DNA from: Alisma plantago-aquatica
Taxonomy: Eukaryota > Streptophyta > Magnoliopsida > Alismatales > Alismataceae
DNA length: 64,000 bases
Direction of reading: 5' to 3'
Assembly: GCA_963693085.1 (NCBI GenBank)
Contig: OY856412.1
Span: 964,810,281-964,874,280 of the forward strand
In this document: positions 60,260-64,000 of the stretch, one piece after another
How positions within the stretch are numbered: position 1 is the first letter of the stretch
Layout of the letters: each line of letters begins with the position of its first letter
Made by a program: the position numbers and the translations under genes
Notes under the pieces: generated by a model
Seen by the model: only the letters and a program-made list of their open reading frames with translations
Database searches by the model: none
Told to the model about the DNA's origin: nothing

Positions 60260-60274
60260 ATCTCCCCCACTTTT
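60260..60274 (-). other. Polypurine tract of Cassandra element
   Basis: The minus strand reads AAAAGTGGGGGAGAT directly before the LTR start TGTAACATCC. Confidence 0.75.
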
Positions 60275-60501
60275 ATTCTTGACGTCCTTGTCAAGGTTCA
60301 ACTATAAAGCCTCACAATCTCTTCCCCATTTCAGTGTAAACCCAGAATGGCCCATGGACACCCAACTCCCATCCATGACTACCAGCGTAAGGGCGGATCC
60401 ATCTCGTCTCAGCGGATAGTCGTTTCCAACTTGCGTGAACTGCATGACTTAAGACTGGCATTCCACATGCCCATGTCGGCCCCACCTACTAGAGGGGAAC
60501 T

Positions 60502-60514
60502 GGCTCTGATACCA
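60502..60514 (-). other. Primer-binding site of Cassandra element (iMet type)
   Basis: The minus strand reads TGGTATCAGAGCC, an exact iMet PBS, two bases after the LTR end GGGTTTTACA. Confidence 0.85.
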
Positions 60515-60516
60515 TC

Positions 60517-60780
60517 TGTAAAACCCGAGCCCACTACCCAAGACTCTAGTAGAGTTTCAGAAATGGTGAATGGCCCCACAGATCACCACTAGACTAACTG
60601 TGCGCTTTGTCCTCACTCACGTGTAAGCCAAGATAAACTTCCCGACTGGTGAGTACGCTTAACCATAGAGTTCTTTAGTGATGGACTTCCTGAAAAGGAG
60701 GTGTATCTTGGTGATATGGGTAGTCCAATCATTTATTTTAAGATCATTTTATTTGAGGCCTCAAATCTTGGGATGTTACA
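60517..60780 (-). repeat. 5' LTR of Cassandra element (5S segment shortened)
   Basis: This 264 bp LTR begins TGTAACATCC and ends GGGTTTTACA on the minus strand. It matches the other LTR closely from 60610 to 60780, but about 30 bp of the 5S-like segment are missing near 60650: CTTCCCGACTGGT is followed directly by GAGTACGCTTAACC. Confidence 0.82.
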
Positions 60781-63217
60781 ATGGCATTTCCCTAAAATCC
60801 TGGCTTCACAGGGGGTTTGGGCATTTCCCAAATATGGTGAGGCAACTATCCATCAAGGGCTTGCTAGATTCATCTCCCTCTTTCGATTTCAAAGGGAAAA
60901 ATATTAGAGAGAAAGGGTGAGAGGAGAGTGAGAACAAGGTTGATGATACTCACAATTACTGTAACCCCATTTTCCTTTTCAGACATTAGATGGAAGACGC
61001 AATCTAAAGTGTCCTTACTGATTTGATGGAAGATGCAATCTAAAGTGTCCTTACTGATTTGTTGGTCTCCCTTTTCGTTACAAAATAAATGCAGTGTGGG
61101 TTCCTTTACTAAACTCAAAATCATTTATTCGACTTCCTTTTTTTAGAAGCAAAACTGTTTATTTCAATTCAGTCCCTCCCTCTTCTCTATTTTATGTAGT
61201 CCAAAAGGAATGTCCTTTTCCTGTGAAACTTTAAGGGAAACTCATTAACATCTTTCCCAATCTAAATACAATTTTGAGATTTGTTGGAATAAATTACATA
61301 GTTGAAATATGCTCTTTTGGTATTTCCTTATATTAATTACTCACACTATAAGGAAAGTCCCTTTTCCTCCAAATTATAGAATTCTCTTCATTTCTCTTAT
61401 TATTTTTGAGTATACTAAAAGATAAATTGAAATATTCTTGTTTGATGTCTCAAACATGGTGTTGTCAATCTTGGATAGATAATTATCCTTTAATTATCTA
61501 AAACACCATAAAACTTATTTACATTTGATAGCTTGCACATTATTTCATTATTCTAGTTTCTACAATTATAATGCCATTATCTTTTTATGTATGTATGGAT
61601 TCCTTCTGTTTATTTAGCTTGTGAACAAGCACCCATGCCACAAAGGTTATTAACATTATTATTCCACCAATAGCATCATTGGATAATTTACTTATAAATT
61701 CATGGCTTATATTTATTATAATTCAATTACCAAAATTGAGTGTATAAGATATGTCATTGAGTCAAAACATTCTTAGGATATTATTATATTTATTCATTAT
61801 CTCAACATCACAACGACCATAATAAGTGATTTGCCTTTAGTAATAATCAAATCATGTAAAGTGTATCCCTATTACTATCATCACATTATAGCTCCCAGAG
61901 CATACAACAACATACACATCACTATGAAGACATATTAATTTAAGTGTTGATGCCTAAAAATTAAAACCTACTCTATAATTAGGAACTTTAGTTTGTGTTA
62001 CCTAATGGTTCAAGATAATACACCATCATTAAGAACAAAGCAAACAAAAAATGGCAATTGAGTTCTTATTGAAGAATAATTCATAAGTTAAGACTAAAAC
62101 CTAGAATTACATAATGTAAACACCCAATATTAAAGGAGATAGAAACAAAGTCTAACCCATAATAGTAAAAGATTAATTGAAGAACATATATTTTAAACTA
62201 AAACTCCTAGTGTTTTTCCATCATGCTATTTACTAAAGGAGCTGGGTGCTTATACAATAATTTAAAGTCTTCACATATAATTATCTATAAGAACAACCAA
62301 AATTATTTATCTTTTAGAAAATAGATGAATACATATATTTACATGAACTTTTTGGAATGATAAGATCTCATCATATTCATACTTTTATTATGGAGGTATT
62401 AGTCACTCATATTGAAAAAACTTCATAATATCTTGAAGGAAGACACTTATGTCAAAGTCTTGACTTACAACAATCTCAAAAGTAAGGATCACCACATTTG
62501 AGCCTGATTTTTTATACGCTAAGAATCTACATAGGGCTTTATAATTTATCCCCAATGTGTTGAATATGGATTCTGGAGTCAGTACTAGTTTAGGCTTTGG
62601 AGGAAGACACGCAAGGGGCTTTTAAAGTTTTTATTTTTAGATCTGTTAATTTGTTTTTGCATCAATATATCTATATAGCTTAAATTTACAAATGCACTTG
62701 TCATAGGAATCTGATAGATCTTCTCATAGATAACTAGGTGTATGGGCCACCCCTCCATACTACATTCTGGTTGTCCTATTATATAGTGTTCAGATTGAGG
62801 TATCCTAGTGGTGTGTCTCTCATCACCTCATACACAAGTATGATAGATATATGTAGAGCATCATTTGGCATTGGTTCGCAATACAATGCATCACAAAGGT
62901 GGTGTTGGACCTTTCCCTCTTCCATAATATCAAATTCATGCTCAATAATTGCAAGTTAGTAGTTTGTAACCGTTTGGAACTTGAGTAATATTAACCCAAT
63001 AACACAACATATATACTGAGTCGTCATAATATATATCACTAAAAAACTTATATTAGACTGGTATGGAGGGTCATCGGGAGTACTCTCACAACAATGACAT
63101 CCGAATGACTAAGCAAAGTTATGCCATTCAATTATATTAGAACTCTACAACATTTTGAGAGCATACTTGTTGCCATTAATATTGTAAACATCATTGTCTT
63201 ATTTTCTATTTTGATGA
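60781..63217. other. AT-rich intergenic region between TRIM and receptor gene
   Basis: About 2.4 kb with no supported gene. It holds a two-copy tandem repeat at 60989-61060. On the minus strand a 55-codon open run exists around 62785-62955, without a recognised motif or start. The part next to the receptor gene (62960-63217) should include its 3' untranslated region on the minus strand. Confidence 0.5.
60989..61060. repeat. 36-bp tandem duplication
   Basis: Two adjacent 36-bp copies beginning GATGGAAGA (60989-61024 and 61025-61060) differ at a single position (C/T). Confidence 0.9.
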
Positions 63218-64000
63218 TTATTTTCTTGTGATCAAACAATAACGAACCGTGCCAACAAGGAATGTAGTTGCATAACCAATTGATACTCCAATTGCAAAAG
63301 GAACGCCCATTTCTTTGACTTTGTGACTTTCTTCAATTTGGTCATCGGGCTTAGTAGCAGAAGGGGGAGGTGCGTAGCACCCACGCTTACCAGTATAACA
63401 CAAACCTGGATTACCGTCAAAGCATTTGGATGGAAATGTAGAGAACTGGGATCTTGTTGGCACATCCCCATGTAGCATGTTGTTAGCAACACAAAAGTAT
63501 GCCATGTAGGTGAGTTGTTTGAGGGAGGAGGGTATGGTGCCAGAGATGTGGTTCCATGACAAGTCTACATATTGCAACCTTTTCATTTTTGAAAAGTCAT
63601 CTGGGATGGATCCTGAGAGGGAATTATGACTGAGGTCCAAACCAACAAGACTTGTCAAGTTTGTAAGATGGATCCATGTGTTTCCGGACAACAAGTTATT
63701 GTTGAGGCTTAGGGTAGGTTTTATCCAAAACCCAAAATACATTCCCGCCGCAACAAAAAATGTTGAAATCAATGGTTCTTCTCTTCCCTCGGTCTGGCTT
63801 AGGCTCTTAAGGCGAGCTAAGGAAATAGGAATTTCGCCGGTCAGGTAATTTCCCGACAGATCTAACACTAGTAAGTTATCTAACTTGGGCAACCACATAG
63901 GAAGCACCCCTGTAAGGTCGGAATTCCTAATCATGAGGGACTTTAAGTTTGGAAATCCTGTGATCCCATTTTCGGGCATTGTTTCTTTTTTGAAGCTCCC
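63218..64000 (-). CDS. Leucine-rich-repeat receptor-like protein, PSY1R/RLP2-like, 3' part
   Basis: This is the only clear host gene. The minus-strand frame is open from the window edge (seven codons before the Met at 63979) to the stop at 63218-63220, so the true start lies outside. Counted from that Met (253 residues): LRRs at about 8-60, a short non-LRR island near 62-88, then LRRs with the plant LxxLxLSxNxLSGxIP pattern at 89-170. After these come the C-terminal cap (FDGNPGLC, Cys 186, 194 and 201), an acidic linker and one membrane helix (about 226-250) with a GxxxG motif. The protein stops three residues later; no kinase frame follows on the minus strand. The layout resembles the PSKR/PSY1R peptide-receptor family and its kinase-free relatives RLP2/RLP3, which act at the plasma membrane. 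It could instead be a receptor kinase truncated by mutation. Confidence 0.85.
   Translation of the reverse strand, partial: GSFKKETMPENGITGFPNLKSLMIRNSDLTGVLPMWLPKLDNLLVLDLSGNYLTGEIPISLARLKSLSQTEGREEPLISTFFVAAGMYFGFWIKPTLSLNNNLLSGNTWIHLTNLTSLVGLDLSHNSLSGSIPDDFSKMKRLQYVDLSWNHISGTIPSSLKQLTYMAYFCVANNMLHGDVPTRSQFSTFPSKCFDGNPGLCYTGKRGCYAPPPSATKPDDQIEESHKVKEMGVPFAIGVSIGYATTFLVGTVRYCLITRK

Larger units (their letters stand above)
59964..60780 (-). mobile_element. Cassandra-type TRIM element
   Basis: The minus-strand order is: 5' LTR (60780-60517), iMet PBS (60514-60502), a ~257 bp interior without genes, a polypurine tract (60274-60260) and the 3' LTR (60259 to about 59964). Total size is about 0.8 kb. 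LTRs begin TGTAACATCC on the minus strand. Each carries a segment matching 5S rRNA, including the long run complementary to GGATGGGTGACC and AGTAGTATTAGG. Small size, coding-free interior, iMet PBS and 5S-like LTRs define Cassandra. No clear TSD was found. Confidence 0.82.

Noticed and set aside
60195..60419. Plus-strand ORFs in the Cassandra element
   Set aside because: They overlap LTR, purine tract and interior of a coding-free TRIM.
62785..62955. Minus-strand 55-codon open run as an exon near the receptor gene
   Set aside because: It lacks a convincing splice site, start and known motif. It lies downstream of the receptor stop. Kept only as a remark.

Overview
This window reads as nuclear DNA from a flowering plant with a repeat-rich genome. 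It is AT-rich and contains only one recognisable host gene, and almost everything else is decayed LTR retrotransposon. I found no tRNA or rRNA gene array, no CRISPR array and no bacterial-style operon. The sequence does not support naming a species.

Layout. (i) 1-4526 looks like the PBS end and one long LTR of a minus-strand Ty3/gypsy-type element. (ii) 4527-6038 is a lone LTR of a Ty1/copia family. (iii) 6640-39953 is a stack of nested elements, each bounded by short target-site duplications (TSDs). A Tekay/Del-type chromovirus (element A, TSD CCCAT) carries an Athila-type element (B, 10974-31122) inside its gag gene. B in turn carries a solo Tekay-like LTR (C, 11719-15125, TSD TAGAG) in its 5' LTR and a solo LTR of another long-LTR family (E, 24101-28067, TSD GATGG) in its env-like third ORF. 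A CACTA transposon remnant sits in A's 3' LTR. (iv) 40195-47192 is a truncated Sirevirus-like copia element (F). (v) 47193-57165 is a LARD-like element (D, TSD AGAGA) with two ~3.6 kb LTRs around a ~2.8 kb interior without recognisable genes; solo LTR E belongs to the same general family. (vi) 57171-59963 holds further debris, including a minus-strand PBS and LTR end. (vii) 59964-60780 is a minus-strand Cassandra-type TRIM whose LTRs carry a 5S-rRNA-like segment; one copy has lost about 30 bp of it. (viii) 63218 to the window edge is the 3' end of a minus-strand leucine-rich-repeat receptor-like protein resembling PSY1R/RLP2, ending just after the membrane helix with no kinase.

Every retrotransposon gene seen carries stops, frameshifts or lost catalytic residues, so none appears autonomous. 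Nesting gives an insertion order: the host sequence with a fossil reading frame, then A, then B, then C and E (mutual order unknown). The least expected signals are dense arrays of short, diverged words in the non-coding parts of these elements. They include an ACAC-NNN-GTGT near-palindrome shared by B's LTRs and the region before its env-like ORF, AACCGATGGT-like words in A's LTRs, GATATGG words in C, and CGAGTTT/GACCGATC words in the copia LTRs. Boundaries supported by a TSD are firm; those of H, G, F and the left Cassandra LTR are approximate.
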